Shown: positions 37,518-45,756, counted from the stretch's first letter. The stretch: DNA of 64,000 nucleotides from Thermoanaerobacter kivui (GCF_000763575.1 NZ_CP009170.1:211501-275500); one strand, 5' to 3'. Program-made: numbers and translations. The notes: generated by a model not told the origin, from the sequence alone.

Positions 37518-39110
37518 CATAGTGTAAAATTATCGTAGGATTTTTTAAGTGATAAAAAACAAGAGACAACCCCTGTGATAAAATAGATTATGGAAAACAA
37601 AACAATACAGAAAGGGGTGTCTCTTGTGAAAAAAAATATCTTTGAGGATATTATACTACAAAATGCTCTAAATTTCACTAAGGAAGTAGTAGAAATTTTT
37701 GGTGATTTATTAAATAAAGGAATGAATATTACAGAGCTTGCAGCAAGGATAAAGGAACTGACGGACAAACTAGGTAGAGAGGCAATAGAAGCAATTATTG
37801 AAGAGTTAGATAGGATAATAAAAGAAGATAAGAGAAGGAAAGAAAAATGGGTAGTAGAGAGGAAAGATAAAAAGAGATTAACGACAATCCTTGGGGATAT
37901 AGAATATGAGAGGACATATTACAAATCCAGAGAGGATGGAAGATATACATACTTGATAGATGATGCATTAGAGATAGGACGGCACGATAGGATAGAGAAG
38001 GGAGTAAAAATAAAGTTAGTAGAAAACGCGATAGAAGAATCATATGAGAGAAGTAGTAAAAAAGCATGTCCAGAGGAGTTAAGTAAACAGACGGTATTAA
38101 ACGCAATAAGGGAAATAGGAGAAGTAGAAGTAAAGAGAGAAATAAAAGAGAAGAAAGAGGTAAGGGTATTATACATAGAAGCAGATGAAGACCATGTGCC
38201 TTTGCAAGATGGCAGCAATGAAACACCGCGATTGATATACATACATGAAGGTAAAGAAGAGAAAAATGGTAGAAATGTACTGAGAAATGTGCATTACAAA
38301 GCATATGTAGGAGAGAAACCTGAAGACATATGGATAGATGTAGCAAATTACATAGAAGACAATTACAAAGAAGAGAAGATAGAGAAGATATACATAGCAG
38401 GAGATGGGGCACCGTGGATAAAAGAGGGATTAAAATGGATATTAAAATCAAGGTTTGTGTTAGACAGATATCATTTAAACAAATACGTATTAAAAGCAAC
38501 ATCAAAAGAGCCAAAGTATAGAGATAAGATATGGAGAGCAATAAATGAAGGGAATAAAGAAGGAGTGAAGAAGGTATTTGATGAGCTAATAAAGGCAGCA
38601 GAGGAAGAGAGAGAGAAAGAGAAGATAAAAGAAGCAAGGAAATACATACTAAACAATTGGGAAGGAATAGTGATATACAACAAAGACGAAGATGTAATAG
38701 GGTGCAGTGCAGAAGGGCATATAAGCCATGTATTTTCAGCCAGATTAAGCAGGAATCCACTAGGGTGGAGTAGAGAAGGATTAAAGTTAATGGCGAAATT
38801 AAGGGTATTCAGCAAGAATGGAGGAGACTTAAGAGAAGCAGAATGGGGTAAGAAAAAGAATATCAATGCTGGGAGTTATAATTTAACGAAGAAGCAAATA
38901 AAAGAAGCGGTAAGGAGAGTTAAAACGTCTACAAATGAAAAAATAAACAATATTACGGTTTTGAATATAGGGAAAGTAACGCCAATATATAGGGTTTTAA
39001 GAGCATTAAAATATGCACAAGTTATATAAAAAGCATGATAAGTTGAAGTATGAAATTAACTAAGTTTCAGGGGTTGTCTTAAAAAAATCCTACAGTATCT
39101 TGACACTATC
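37518..39110 (+). mobile_element. ISLre2-type insertion sequence
   Basis: A 1593-bp element with imperfect terminal inverted repeats. The left end starts CATAGTGTAAAATTATCGTAG and the right end read inward is GATAGTGTCAAGATACTGTAG; both continue into GGATTTTTTAAG. A further match GACAACCCCTG lies inside each end, with about 17 extra bases on the left. It is flanked by the 9-bp direct repeat ATCTTCATC, a duplication size I recall for this family. It carries one full-length transposase gene and looks recently inserted. Confidence 0.88.
37626..39029 (+). CDS. ISLre2 family (UPF0236) transposase
   Basis: A full-length transposase of the ISLre2/UPF0236 group. Family landmarks are the [18 protein letters not shown] block, [16 protein letters not shown] with acidic residues, [27 protein letters not shown] and [20 protein letters not shown]. 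The GTG start at 37626 has AAAGGGG upstream and gives 467 residues; an ATG twelve codons earlier is also open. No stop or frameshift interrupts it, so it may be active. The coding strand is extremely A/G-rich, which creates a spurious 321-codon leucine-rich frame on the opposite strand. Confidence 0.92.
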   Translation: MKKNIFEDIILQNALNFTKEVVEIFGDLLNKGMNITELAARIKELTDKLGREAIEAIIEELDRIIKEDKRRKEKWVVERKDKKRLTTILGDIEYERTYYKSREDGRYTYLIDDALEIGRHDRIEKGVKIKLVENAIEESYERSSKKACPEELSKQTVLNAIREIGEVEVKREIKEKKEVRVLYIEADEDHVPLQDGSNETPRLIYIHEGKEEKNGRNVLRNVHYKAYVGEKPEDIWIDVANYIEDNYKEEKIEKIYIAGDGAPWIKEGLKWILKSRFVLDRYHLNKYVLKATSKEPKYRDKIWRAINEGNKEGVKKVFDELIKAAEEEREKEKIKEARKYILNNWEGIVIYNKDEDVIGCSAEGHISHVFSARLSRNPLGWSREGLKLMAKLRVFSKNGGDLREAEWGKKKNINAGSYNLTKKQIKEAVRRVKTSTNEKINNITVLNIGKVTPIYRVLRALKYAQVI

Positions 39111-39119
39111 ATCTTCATC
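39111..39119. repeat. Target-site duplication, right copy
   Basis: ATCTTCATC, identical to 37509-37517. Confidence 0.8.
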
Positions 39120-39159
39120 TAGAATAGTATTCAATTTTTTTAAAATATGTTATACTTTT

Positions 39160-39187
39160 ATTATATCATATTACCTTTAATAGTCAA
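39160..39187 (-). promoter_or_regulatory. Probable original promoter of the gcv operon
   Basis: On the minus strand TTGACT (39187-39182), a 16-base spacer and TGATATAAT, an extended -10 (TATAAT at 39165-39160). It points toward the riboswitch but is now separated from it by the 1.6-kb insertion. Confidence 0.65.
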
Positions 39188-39220
39188 TAATCGTTAAAAT
39201 CAAGACAAGGAGAGGTGCCT

Positions 39221-40201
39221 ATGCTATACATTTATAATAAAAACACAAATCCATATTTTAATTTGGCGGCAGAAGAATATATTTTGAAAGAATTTAAAGA
39301 TGAGTGCTTTATGTTGTGGCGAAACGGACCCAGCATTATAGTAGGTAAAAACCAGAACACATTGGCGGAAATAAATTTAGATTATGTGAGAGAACATAAA
39401 ATTCCGATTGTCAGAAGATTATCAGGAGGAGGAGCAGTTTTTCACGACCTTGGTAACTTAAATTTTACTTTTATAGTAAACGATGATGTTAGCAGTTTTA
39501 GCGACTTTAGAAGATTTACACAGCCAATAATAGATGTGCTTAGAAAACTTTCTGTCAATGCTGAGTTTTCAGGAAGAAACGATTTAACAATTGATGGTAA
39601 GAAATTTTCAGGTAACGCACAATATTACTATAAAAACAGGATATTACACCACGGGACCCTTTTGTTTTCCTCAAGCATTACCGATTTGTCAGCGGCACTA
39701 AAAGTAAGACCCATAAAATTTGAAGATAAAGGCGTAAAATCTGTATCTAAAAGAGTTACAAACATAAGTGAACATCTAAAAGAGCCTATTACAATAGAAC
39801 AGTTTATAGACCTTATTATGAATCATATTAGAGAGCAAAGTGGTGGCAATGAATTGTATGAATTTACACAAGAGGATGTAGAAAAAATAGAGAAATTGGT
39901 CAGAGAAAAGTACAGTACATGGGAATGGAATTTTGGAACATCGCCTGATTATAGTTTCAAAAATGAAAAAAAATTTGCCGGGGGCACTGTTGAAGTAAAT
40001 TTAAATGTTGAAAAAGGAATAATAAAAGATATAAAAATTTATGGAGACTTTTTTGGGAAATACGATGTCTCAGAATTAGAAAATCTTCTAAAAGGTGTAA
40101 AGCATTCGGAAGAGGAAATAAGAAAAGTGCTTTCAAATATTGATATAAACGATTATTTTGCTAGCATAACTGTTGACAATTTAATCGAAGTGATGTTTTG
40201 A
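39221..40201 (+). CDS. lplA: Lipoate-protein ligase A
   Basis: Activates lipoate with ATP and attaches it to the lysine of lipoyl domains such as GcvH. The family block IVRRLSGGGAVFHDLGNLNFTF (the RRxxGGGxVxHD motif, about residues 67-82) is intact. The binding loop lysine lies in NDLTIDGKKFSGNAQYY, and the C-terminal accessory domain is present. ATG 39221 follows AAGGAG at eight bases; a GTG six bases earlier overlaps that site. The product is 326 residues. Its position opposite the gcv operon fits lipoylation of GcvH in an organism that may rely on scavenged lipoate. Confidence 0.94.
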   Translation: MLYIYNKNTNPYFNLAAEEYILKEFKDECFMLWRNGPSIIVGKNQNTLAEINLDYVREHKIPIVRRLSGGGAVFHDLGNLNFTFIVNDDVSSFSDFRRFTQPIIDVLRKLSVNAEFSGRNDLTIDGKKFSGNAQYYYKNRILHHGTLLFSSSITDLSAALKVRPIKFEDKGVKSVSKRVTNISEHLKEPITIEQFIDLIMNHIREQSGGNELYEFTQEDVEKIEKLVREKYSTWEWNFGTSPDYSFKNEKKFAGGTVEVNLNVEKGIIKDIKIYGDFFGKYDVSELENLLKGVKHSEEEIRKVLSNIDINDYFASITVDNLIEVMF

Positions 40202-40221
40202 TAAAAAATATTTTTAGATTG

Positions 40222-40250
40222 TTGACTTTTTAACCAAAAAGTGATAAAAT
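40222..40250 (+). promoter_or_regulatory. Promoter candidate upstream of the lpd remnant
   Basis: TTGACT (40222-40227), a 17-base spacer and TAAAAT (40245-40250). It could now drive the AhpD-like gene downstream. Confidence 0.5.
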
Positions 40251-40339
40251 ATATACAAACGAAATTGTTAATAATTGTCGTTTTTTATTTTATCAAATTT
40301 AGTCCCTCCCCATTAGGGGGGCGCCTATTAAATGAGATA

Positions 40340-40709
40340 TTATTGGTGGGTAAAACTGCTAAGAGAGACGAATTTGGTGTGAAAGTGTCTGTTGTAGAAA
40401 TGATGCCGGACATTTTTCCTACACTTGATAAAGAAGTAAGTTCTTTTATTAGGACTGTAGCTCAAAGAAGAGGGATTAAAATATATACTTCTTCAACAGT
40501 TGAGAGAATAGATGAAGAAGAAAACGGCAGAAGTATAGTGACTGTTAAAAATGGTGAAAATATAAAACGTATATATACTTCCAACAGCTTGCCAGGAGGG
40601 TGTAGATGCAGAAGCTTTAAAAAGAGCAGTTTACTCCCATCCCACCAGGGGAGAAGCTATTATGGAAGCTGTTAAAGATATCTTTGGAGAATCTGTACAC
40701 AAGATATAA
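40340..40709 (+). pseudogene. Dihydrolipoamide dehydrogenase (lpd) remnant with internal deletion
   Basis: Two pieces of a dihydrolipoamide dehydrogenase survive. The first (40370-40565) encodes FGVKVSVVEMMPDIFPTLD and continues through the NAD-binding domain to VERIDEEENGRSIVTVKNG. The second (40602-40709, a different frame) encodes VDAEALKRAVYSHPTRGEAI and runs to the end, matching the C-terminal HPT segment with the catalytic histidine. The N-terminal FAD domain with its redox disulfide and about 100 or more central residues are missing. It would have been the L-protein of glycine cleavage, next to lplA. It is certainly non-functional. Confidence 0.85.
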
Positions 40710-40802
40710 ATTTTAATCCTTTATCTATACGCTTTCAAAGCTCTTATGGAGCTTTCGAAATATATAAATTTGAGAAATAAAAATAAAAGGAGGTATCTTT
40801 TA

Positions 40803-41135
40803 ATGGCAAGCGTAGACATGAAGGAATTACAAGAAGGTATGAAAAAGCTGGGAGAAGGGGTACCTTCAGTGATGAGGGATTTCCAGAAACTTCACCATGA
40901 TGCTAAAGCCAACGGGGCCCTCTCAACTAAGGAAAAAGAGCTCATCGCTTTGGGCATCGCTGTGGCTGTCCGTTGCTCCTACTGCATCCTCACCCACGTA
41001 AATGCGGCCCTGCAAGCGGGAGCTACCCGGGAAGAGATCATGGAGACCCTAGGAGTGGCTATACTTATGGGTGGAGGACCTGCTGTGACTTATGCCACTG
41101 AGGCTATAAAGGCTTTGGAAGAGGCTGGAAAGTAA
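40803..41135 (+). CDS. AhpD-like carboxymuconolactone decarboxylase family protein
   Basis: A 110-residue helical protein with the AhpD-like redox motif CSYCILTH (about residues 60-67), in which two cysteines and a nearby histidine act in peroxidase or disulfide chemistry. The KEKELIALGIAVAVRC and AGATREEIMETLGVA flanks are typical of the family. ATG 40803 has AAAGGAGG upstream. The gene has markedly higher GC and codons such as CTC, ATC, GGC and CCC that are rare in its neighbours, suggesting horizontal gain. The next gene is an OsmC homologue, so a peroxide or thiol stress role is plausible. Confidence 0.88.
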   Translation: MASVDMKELQEGMKKLGEGVPSVMRDFQKLHHDAKANGALSTKEKELIALGIAVAVRCSYCILTHVNAALQAGATREEIMETLGVAILMGGGPAVTYATEAIKALEEAGK

Positions 41136-41182
41136 AGTTGAATTAATTACAAAATATTGAAATAAGAGGAGAGGAATTGAAA

Positions 41183-41626
41183 ATGGCAATTGAAACTTTT
41201 AAAGCAGTTTCAAGAAAATTACCAGAAGGTTTAGCAGTTGAGAGCGAAGTGAGAGGTTTCAAAATAGTACTAGATGAGCCAAAAGAATTAGGCGGTACAA
41301 ATAAAGGGATGAACCCTGTAGAGGCTTTACTTTGCGCTTTAGGTTCTTGCCAGACAATTGTGGCATCAGCTTTTGCAAAGGCAAAAGGTATAAATTTACA
41401 AGATTTTTGGGTTGAATTAGAAGGAGACCTTGATACAGATGGTTTCAGGGGGAAAGCTAATGTAAGACCAGGCTTCCAAGAGATAAGATTTAAAATGCAC
41501 ATAAAAACAGACTCGCCAAAAGAAAAAGTAGAAGAATTTGTAAAGTTTATAGAAAAAACCTGCCCTGTAGGCGATTCTATAGCAAATCCAGTAAAATTAG
41601 TTTTGTCAGATGTGATTGTTGAATAA
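41183..41626 (+). CDS. OsmC/Ohr family protein
   Basis: A 147-residue OsmC-fold protein. The two reactive cysteines are in LCALGSCQTIVASAFAKAKG (about residue 56) and EKTCPVGDSIANP near the C-terminus, the arrangement used for thiol-dependent reduction of organic hydroperoxides. ATG 41183 has AGAGGAGAGG eight bases upstream. It lies 47 bases after the AhpD-like gene and ends at a strong terminator. Whether it is the OsmC or the YhfA-like branch cannot be decided by eye. Confidence 0.9.
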   Translation: MAIETFKAVSRKLPEGLAVESEVRGFKIVLDEPKELGGTNKGMNPVEALLCALGSCQTIVASAFAKAKGINLQDFWVELEGDLDTDGFRGKANVRPGFQEIRFKMHIKTDSPKEKVEEFVKFIEKTCPVGDSIANPVKLVLSDVIVE

Positions 41627-41633
41627 CAGTCGA

Positions 41634-41669
41634 AAACACTCCACCCCAAAAAGGGGGAGTGTTTTTTTA
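41634..41669 (+). terminator. Intrinsic terminator after the OsmC gene
   Basis: AACACTCCACCCC and GGGGGAGTGTT pair around AAAAA and are followed by a run of seven U residues. Confidence 0.9.
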
Positions 41670-41758
41670 GTTAGGAATTCAGTTCTTGAATAGATAGAGG
41701 ATTTTTAAAACTTTTGTAGAACTATAACAATAAAACTATTGTTTTGGGAGGATTAGAG

Positions 41759-42925
41759 ATGAATATTGAAGACAGAGTGGCAAAAAGAGCAAAGTTGATA
41801 GAAATATCTACCATAAGATATTTCTTTAACATGGCACGAGAGGTGCCAGGGGCAATATCCCTTGCTATTGGAGAGCCAGACTTTGTAACCCCTCAGCACA
41901 TAAGAGATGTGGCGAAAAAAGCCCTCGATGAAGGTAAAACAGGATACACTGTAAATCCTGGGCTTATTGAACTAAGACAAGAAATTTCGAATTACCTTAA
42001 GAGAAGGTATAATATTACCTACAATCCAGAAACTGAAATTTTAGTTACAATTGGAGCTACAGAAGCTATATACGTCGCTTTAAATACTTTGGTAGAAGAA
42101 GGAGACGAAGTATTAATTCCAGAACCTTCATTTGTAGCATACCATCCTTGTACAATTCTTGCAGGTGCTAAATCTGTTTTTGTGCCAACATATGAGGAGG
42201 ATGAGTTTGTATTAAGGGCAGATGTTTTAGAGAAGTACATTACGGACAAATCAAAAGTGTTAATTCTTCCTTATCCTAATAATCCAACTGGCGCGGTAAT
42301 GCCAAAAGAAGCGATGGAAAAGATAGCTGAAGTGGTTAAAAAATATGACCTTATTGTGGTTACTGATGAAATTTATTCTGAGCTAATATATAGTGGTTTT
42401 GAACACGTAAGCTTTGCTTCTTTAAAAGATATGTGGGAAAGAACAGTTACTATAAATGGTTTCTCGAAGTCATATGCGATGACAGGATGGCGCCTCGGAT
42501 ATATAGCTGCACCGGAATATTTCGTGAAACACATGACCAAAATACATCAATACGGTGTGACAGCAGCAGCTACAATGTGCCAGTATGCTGGAATTGAGGC
42601 TATAAAAAATGGGGATGAAGATATTTTAAGAATGAGAGATGAATACGATAGGAGAAGAAAGTATTTACTTCAAAGTGTGAGAGAAATGGGACTTGATTGT
42701 TTTGAACCAAAGGGTGCTTTTTACATATTCCCTTCAATAAAAAAGACAGGCCTTACGTCGACAGAATTTGCTAAGAGACTCCTTTACGAAGCAAAAGTTG
42801 CAGTTGTGCCGGGAAATGCCTTTGGAGAAAATGGGGAAGGATATGTTCGAATGGCTTATGCAACTTCTATGAAAAACTTAGAAGAAGCAGTAAAAAGAAT
42901 GAAAGAATTTATGTCAAAGTTTTAA
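41759..42925 (+). CDS. Class I/II pyridoxal phosphate aminotransferase (aspartate-type)
   Basis: A 388-residue fold-type I aminotransferase. Landmarks are AIGEPDFVTPQHI near residue 38, ILPYPNNPTGAV, VVTDEIYSELIY with the PLP-contacting aspartate and tyrosine, and the PLP lysine in NGFSKSYAMTGWRLGY (about residue 233). The substrate-binding arginine is in YVRMAYATS near the C-terminus. It is close to the aspartate/aromatic aminotransferase group that includes PatA. ATG 41759 has GGGAGG seven bases upstream. It appears monocistronic. Confidence 0.92.
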   Translation: MNIEDRVAKRAKLIEISTIRYFFNMAREVPGAISLAIGEPDFVTPQHIRDVAKKALDEGKTGYTVNPGLIELRQEISNYLKRRYNITYNPETEILVTIGATEAIYVALNTLVEEGDEVLIPEPSFVAYHPCTILAGAKSVFVPTYEEDEFVLRADVLEKYITDKSKVLILPYPNNPTGAVMPKEAMEKIAEVVKKYDLIVVTDEIYSELIYSGFEHVSFASLKDMWERTVTINGFSKSYAMTGWRLGYIAAPEYFVKHMTKIHQYGVTAAATMCQYAGIEAIKNGDEDILRMRDEYDRRRKYLLQSVREMGLDCFEPKGAFYIFPSIKKTGLTSTEFAKRLLYEAKVAVVPGNAFGENGEGYVRMAYATSMKNLEEAVKRMKEFMSKF

Positions 42926-42943
42926 AAATGGTTCTATAATAAA

Positions 42944-43589
42944 TGTTGGGGTAGGCAAAAGAAATCTATAAAAAAGAGAGCACTTATTCTGAATGCCTGC
43001 TATAATAGAAGTGGTTAAAACAACCCAACAAAAGGAGGCATCAGAATAAGTGCAAGGTAATTATATCACAAAATTCTTAAAATCTGAAGATATAATTTGG
43101 GAAGGTGTTATAGAAAATGACACTTCATATTAAGATGAAACAGAAACCACATATTTGTTCAAGATGCGGGGAAATAACATCTAAGATAGATATTTTAAAT
43201 GACAGAAAACAAGAGAATCTAACTGAATATTTCAAAAGATTTAAAGACAGGAATAAAGTAAAGTGGGTTATTATAGACATGATACTAATTCTGTAACAGA
43301 AGGTTACAATAATAAAATTAAGGTGCTAAAAAGGCTTGCATATGGCTATAGAAATTTTCATCGATTTAGAAAGAGAATATTATATTGTAATGCTTAATGT
43401 TCTAACTTAATACTATTTTTAGTGTTAAAGGATATTCAAGGATATTATAGAGCTTTGATAAAAAGGTATAGATAAATACCTACCCATACTTCTAGCTATA
43501 TCTCTTATTGTAACTAGCAATTACAAATATTACCATATTATGTGATAAGATTTATAGGTGGGCATTCAGAAAAATACCCACCCCAACTA
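42944..43589 (+). mobile_element. Degenerate ISL3-type insertion sequence remnant
   Basis: Inverted ends TGTTGGGGTAGG at 42944 and, read inward, TAGTTGGGGTGGG ending at 43589 enclose about 650 bp. The normal element is roughly 1.3-1.5 kb, so half is gone. It holds the broken transposase described separately. No target duplication was found. Confidence 0.65.
43050..43397 (+). pseudogene. ISL3 family transposase fragment
   Basis: The original start survives: AAAGGAGG then GTG 43050, encoding MQGNYITKFLKSEDIIWEG. After a frame change comes the N-terminal zinc finger KPHICSRCGEITSKI. A deletion then joins it to YFKRFKDRNKVKWVIIDM from the DDE domain. A further deletion leads to the family-typical C-terminus VTEGYNNKIKVLKRLAYGY ending ILYCNA. 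At least two frame breaks and several hundred missing residues make it inactive. Confidence 0.85.
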
Positions 43590-43631
43590 TTGACAAAGAG
43601 CTAAAATTTTATGTTGAGTTTTAATAAATTT

Positions 43632-43658
43632 GCCAGGCAGAAGCCTGGCAGATTTTTT
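43632..43658. terminator. Terminator beside immunity-like copy B
   Basis: GCCAGGC and GCCTGGC pair around AGAA and are followed on the plus strand by AGATTTTTT. A related longer stem occurs at 45352-45378, suggesting a duplicated cassette boundary. Confidence 0.75.
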
Positions 43659-43973
43659 AGTCTTTCAATTGCTCTTCATACATTGTCGCAATATCTAAAA
43701 GCTTATCTTCTATAGATGGTTCAACTTGCCATCCATCTGTGAAAAACCACATATATTGTAATGCCCCTTCTTTTTTGGTGGTAATTTGTTCTCTACTGCT
43801 AATCTTCGTAACTCTTCTAATTCCTCTTTTATAAACTCGAGTTGGTCAACCTCTCCATATCCTGGTACACCTTTTTTTCTATCCTCTATCTCTTTTTCAA
43901 GCTCTGGCATTACATTCTCTATTGCTTCTATTAGTTCTCTTACTTTGTATAGCTTGTTCCTTTTAAGTACCAT
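43657..43973 (-). pseudogene. Immunity-like small protein, copy B, frameshifted
   Basis: Starting at ATG 43973 (MVLKRNKLYKVRELIEAIE) the frame matches the intact 106-residue copy A (MVLKRKVRYEI, GIPGYGEIDQLEAIKEELEE) through ENKLPPKKKGHYN. Near 43756 a frameshift occurs; the other frame continues with WFFTDGWQVEPSIEDKLLDI and ends MYEEQLKD, aligning with the end of copy A. So it is a recent single-frameshift pseudogene. It directly follows a toxin-like fragment, and its predicted role is immunity to that toxin. Confidence 0.8.
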
Positions 43974-44225
43974 GCGTTCTTTCCCTCCTTTAATATTTCT
44001 GGATTTGGCACAAATATCTGTCTTGCTTCTCCTGATCTTTCCCATTTTTCATGGGCTGCTACTGTCCCATCTAATACTTTTGTGCCTTTCGGGATTATCC
44101 ACTCCTGTACTTTTTCTGCTTTATTTGTAGGTGGCAATGCAAGTTCGTTCTCTGAATCTTTTAAAGTCTATATGTTAACCAATGACCGCGTGGCTCACCT
44201 TCACCACGTAGCATCTGAATGCTCT
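43940..44225 (-). pseudogene. Toxin C-terminal tip remnant, copy B
   Basis: Reading the minus strand, one frame gives LRGEGEPRGHWLT. After a frameshift at about 44170, another gives DSENELALPPTNKAEKVQEW, then IIPKGTKVLDGTVAAHE and QIFVPNPEILK. These match copy A over its whole visible length. The pattern RG.W.T, LALPPGN, W.IPKGT, VPNP resembles the C-terminal effector domain of polymorphic toxins, possibly an ADP-ribosyltransferase or NADase fold, which I cannot confirm. The 3' end overlaps the immunity-like copy B by 34 bases. No delivery domain remains. Confidence 0.65.
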
Positions 44226-44362
44226 AAATTCTTTAATCCATTTTTATCCTCTTTCTACTTTATTTTAAGGCGGCAAAACTAATTTATTATTAGTTATCTA
44301 AAAACTTTGTTGCCAAATACCATATTTTATCAAAGTAAAAAACTATAAAATAATAAATATTT

Positions 44363-44399
44363 CACCAGTTATACTTTAAATTGTATAACTGGTGTTTTT
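44363..44399. terminator. Terminator past immunity-like copy A
   Basis: A 12-bp perfect stem, CACCAGTTATAC with GTATAACTGGTG, with an eight-base loop and TTTTT on the plus strand. Confidence 0.7.
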
Positions 44400-44443
44400 A
44401 AGTCATTTTGCCAATGTAAATTATTTATATTATATTAAAAATT

Positions 44444-44764
44444 TTACTCTCTCAACTTTCTGTGGTATATATCAGCTATTTCTTTCAGGTTCTCCTCCAA
44501 TAAAGGTTCAACTTCCCAATCTTCGTGAGTAAAATACCATCTATATCTAACCCATCTTTCACCCTTTGGAGGAAGCTTATTCTCCAAAGCCATCTTTTTT
44601 ATTTCTTCCAGTTCCTCTTTTATTGCTTCTAACTGGTCTATTTCTCCGTATCCAGGTATCCCTTGCTTTCTATTCTCAAGTTCTTTATTTACTTTTGGCA
44701 ATACTGCATCTATTTCTTCTATTAAATCTGAAATTTCGTATCTTACCTTTCTTTTTAGAACCAC
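44444..44764 (-). CDS. Immunity-like small protein, copy A
   Basis: A 106-residue intact protein, charged and mostly helical (VLPKVNKELENRKQGIPGYG, IDQLEAIKEELEEIKKMAL), ending with an aromatic-rich segment RWVRYRWYFTHEDWEVEPLL. The GTG start at 44764 gives MVLKR as in copy B and has GAGGTG seven bases upstream. It sits 14 bases downstream of a toxin-like C-terminal remnant, the usual position of an immunity gene. I do not know its family. It is the only intact protein of the two cassettes. Confidence 0.65.
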   Translation of the reverse strand: MVLKRKVRYEISDLIEEIDAVLPKVNKELENRKQGIPGYGEIDQLEAIKEELEEIKKMALENKLPPKGERWVRYRWYFTHEDWEVEPLLEENLKEIADIYHRKLRE

Positions 44765-44777
44765 CTTACTCACCTCT

Positions 44778-45255
44778 TTATTTTAGTACTCCTGGATTTG
44801 GTACAAATATCTGAGAAGCTCCTCCAGACTTGCCCCAGTGCCTTTTAACACTTTAATTCCCTTAGGGATTATCCATTGTTGTACTTTCTCTGTTACATGT
44901 TTCCATGAGGTAAAGCTAATTCATTTACTGGATCACTTAAAAGCTCTGTTGTTAACCATCGCCCTCTTGTATTAGAATTACCACCATAATATCTATAAAC
45001 TACTACGTCTTTATTTAATTCTATCACTTCTGCACCTGGATTAAATGCTTCTATTATATCACGCCTATCTTTTTGATTGTTTATCCCATTTTCTTTTAAA
45101 AACTTTACTACGTCTTTCAGCTCTTTAAACAATGCTTTTTCTGTAGTTTGTGTTGCTACTTCTTTTACTGCTGTTACTGCAGCTTTTTCTGCAACTCACA
45201 CCACTTTCTCTTTTTTTGCTACATCTACTGCTGCATCCGCTGCTTTCGCAATCTA
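44778..45255 (-). pseudogene. Toxin C-terminal tip remnant, copy A
   Basis: The minus strand encodes an alanine-rich helix (AKAADAAVDVAKKEKVV), an in-frame TGA at 45196-45198, then more helix (EKAAVTAVKEVATQTTEKAL). There follows the effector-like part NPGAEVIELNKDVVVYRYYG, RGRWLTTELLSDPVNELALP. A frame change at about 44893 leads to KVQQWIIPKGIKVLKG, and a second at about 44832 to HWGKSGGASQIFVPNPGVLK, ending at 44778. One stop and two frameshifts make it dead. The layout of linker then tip then immunity gene is typical of polymorphic toxin loci whose N-terminal delivery part has been lost. Confidence 0.65.
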
Positions 45256-45351
45256 TATTATTAAATTCTTGGTATTTTTATTTCTTTCTTGCTGTATTTT
45301 CTATTTTATTATTTTTATTGTATAATGTACAGCCTTTTCATTTGATAGACT

Positions 45352-45378
45352 AATCTGCCAGGGCTACCCTGGCAGATT
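45352..45378. terminator. Perfect 12-bp hairpin upstream of the toxin remnants
   Basis: AATCTGCCAGGG pairs with CCCTGGCAGATT around a three-base loop. It shares the CTGCCAGG/CCTGGCAGAT core with the terminator at 43632-43658. There is no U-tract. Confidence 0.5.
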
Positions 45379-45420
45379 ATGAGAAATTAAAAAACAAATG
45401 GCAGAATCTATATCCTTAGG

Positions 45421-45506
45421 AGACAAAGAGACAAAGGGGACGAGACAAATGGGACGGTTCCTCTTGTCTGAATTTTTCGGATGAAAGAAACCGTCCCCTT
45501 TGTCTG
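45421..45506. repeat. REP-like palindrome with AGACAAAGGGGACGG units
   Basis: Three imperfect direct units (AGACAAAGAG, AGACAAAGGGGACG, AGACAAATGGGACGG) are followed, after a 29-base spacer, by the inverted AACCGTCCCCTTTGTCT. The last direct unit and the inverted unit pair over 17 bp with one mismatch. Sequences of this kind are known as REP elements mobilised by Y1 (RAYT) transposases; no such transposase is in the window. Confidence 0.7.
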
Positions 45507-45756
45507 CAGAGCCAGTTCTTCGAATGCAGGAGAGAGAGCCAAAGCAGTTGATAAAGTATATAAGTTTGTTGGAATACCTTACAGTTGGAGGGCAGATAAA
45601 AGCGATGATGAAAACTGGTATTGCTCAAAAGTTCCATGGGCCGCATATAAAAAAGCATCAGGAATAGATATAGACGGCAATATAGGCTTTTGGGTATTGC
45701 CAATTGACATCTTTATTTCAAAAGAAACAGATGTATTTGAATATTCTAATTCATAA
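45504..45756 (+). pseudogene. YiiX-like NlpC/P60 permuted peptidase fragment (3' part)
   Basis: The frame reads SSNAGERAKAVDKVYKFVG, then YSWRADKSDDENWYCSKVPW and GIDIDGNIGFWVLPIDIF. This matches the C-terminal half of YiiX-type permuted papain-like amidases, with the WYCSK cysteine. The N-terminal half, which supplies the histidine in this permuted fold, is missing; upstream sequence is the REP-like palindrome. So an insertion or rearrangement at the palindrome truncated it. Confidence 0.65.

Noticed and set aside
37795-38760. A 321-codon frame antisense to the ISLre2 transposase, rich in Leu, Ser and His
   Set aside because: It mirrors the purine-rich codons of the transposase, has no ribosome binding site or recognisable domain, and the sense frame is a clear known family.
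42944-43589. CRISPR-like or tandem repeat array in the accessory region
   Set aside because: No regularly spaced repeats with unique spacers are present anywhere in the window; the repeats there are IS ends and terminators.
44893-45132. A complete 79-residue protein starting at TTG 45132
   Set aside because: It is an internal piece of a longer decayed toxin-like frame that continues on both sides through a stop codon and frameshifts.
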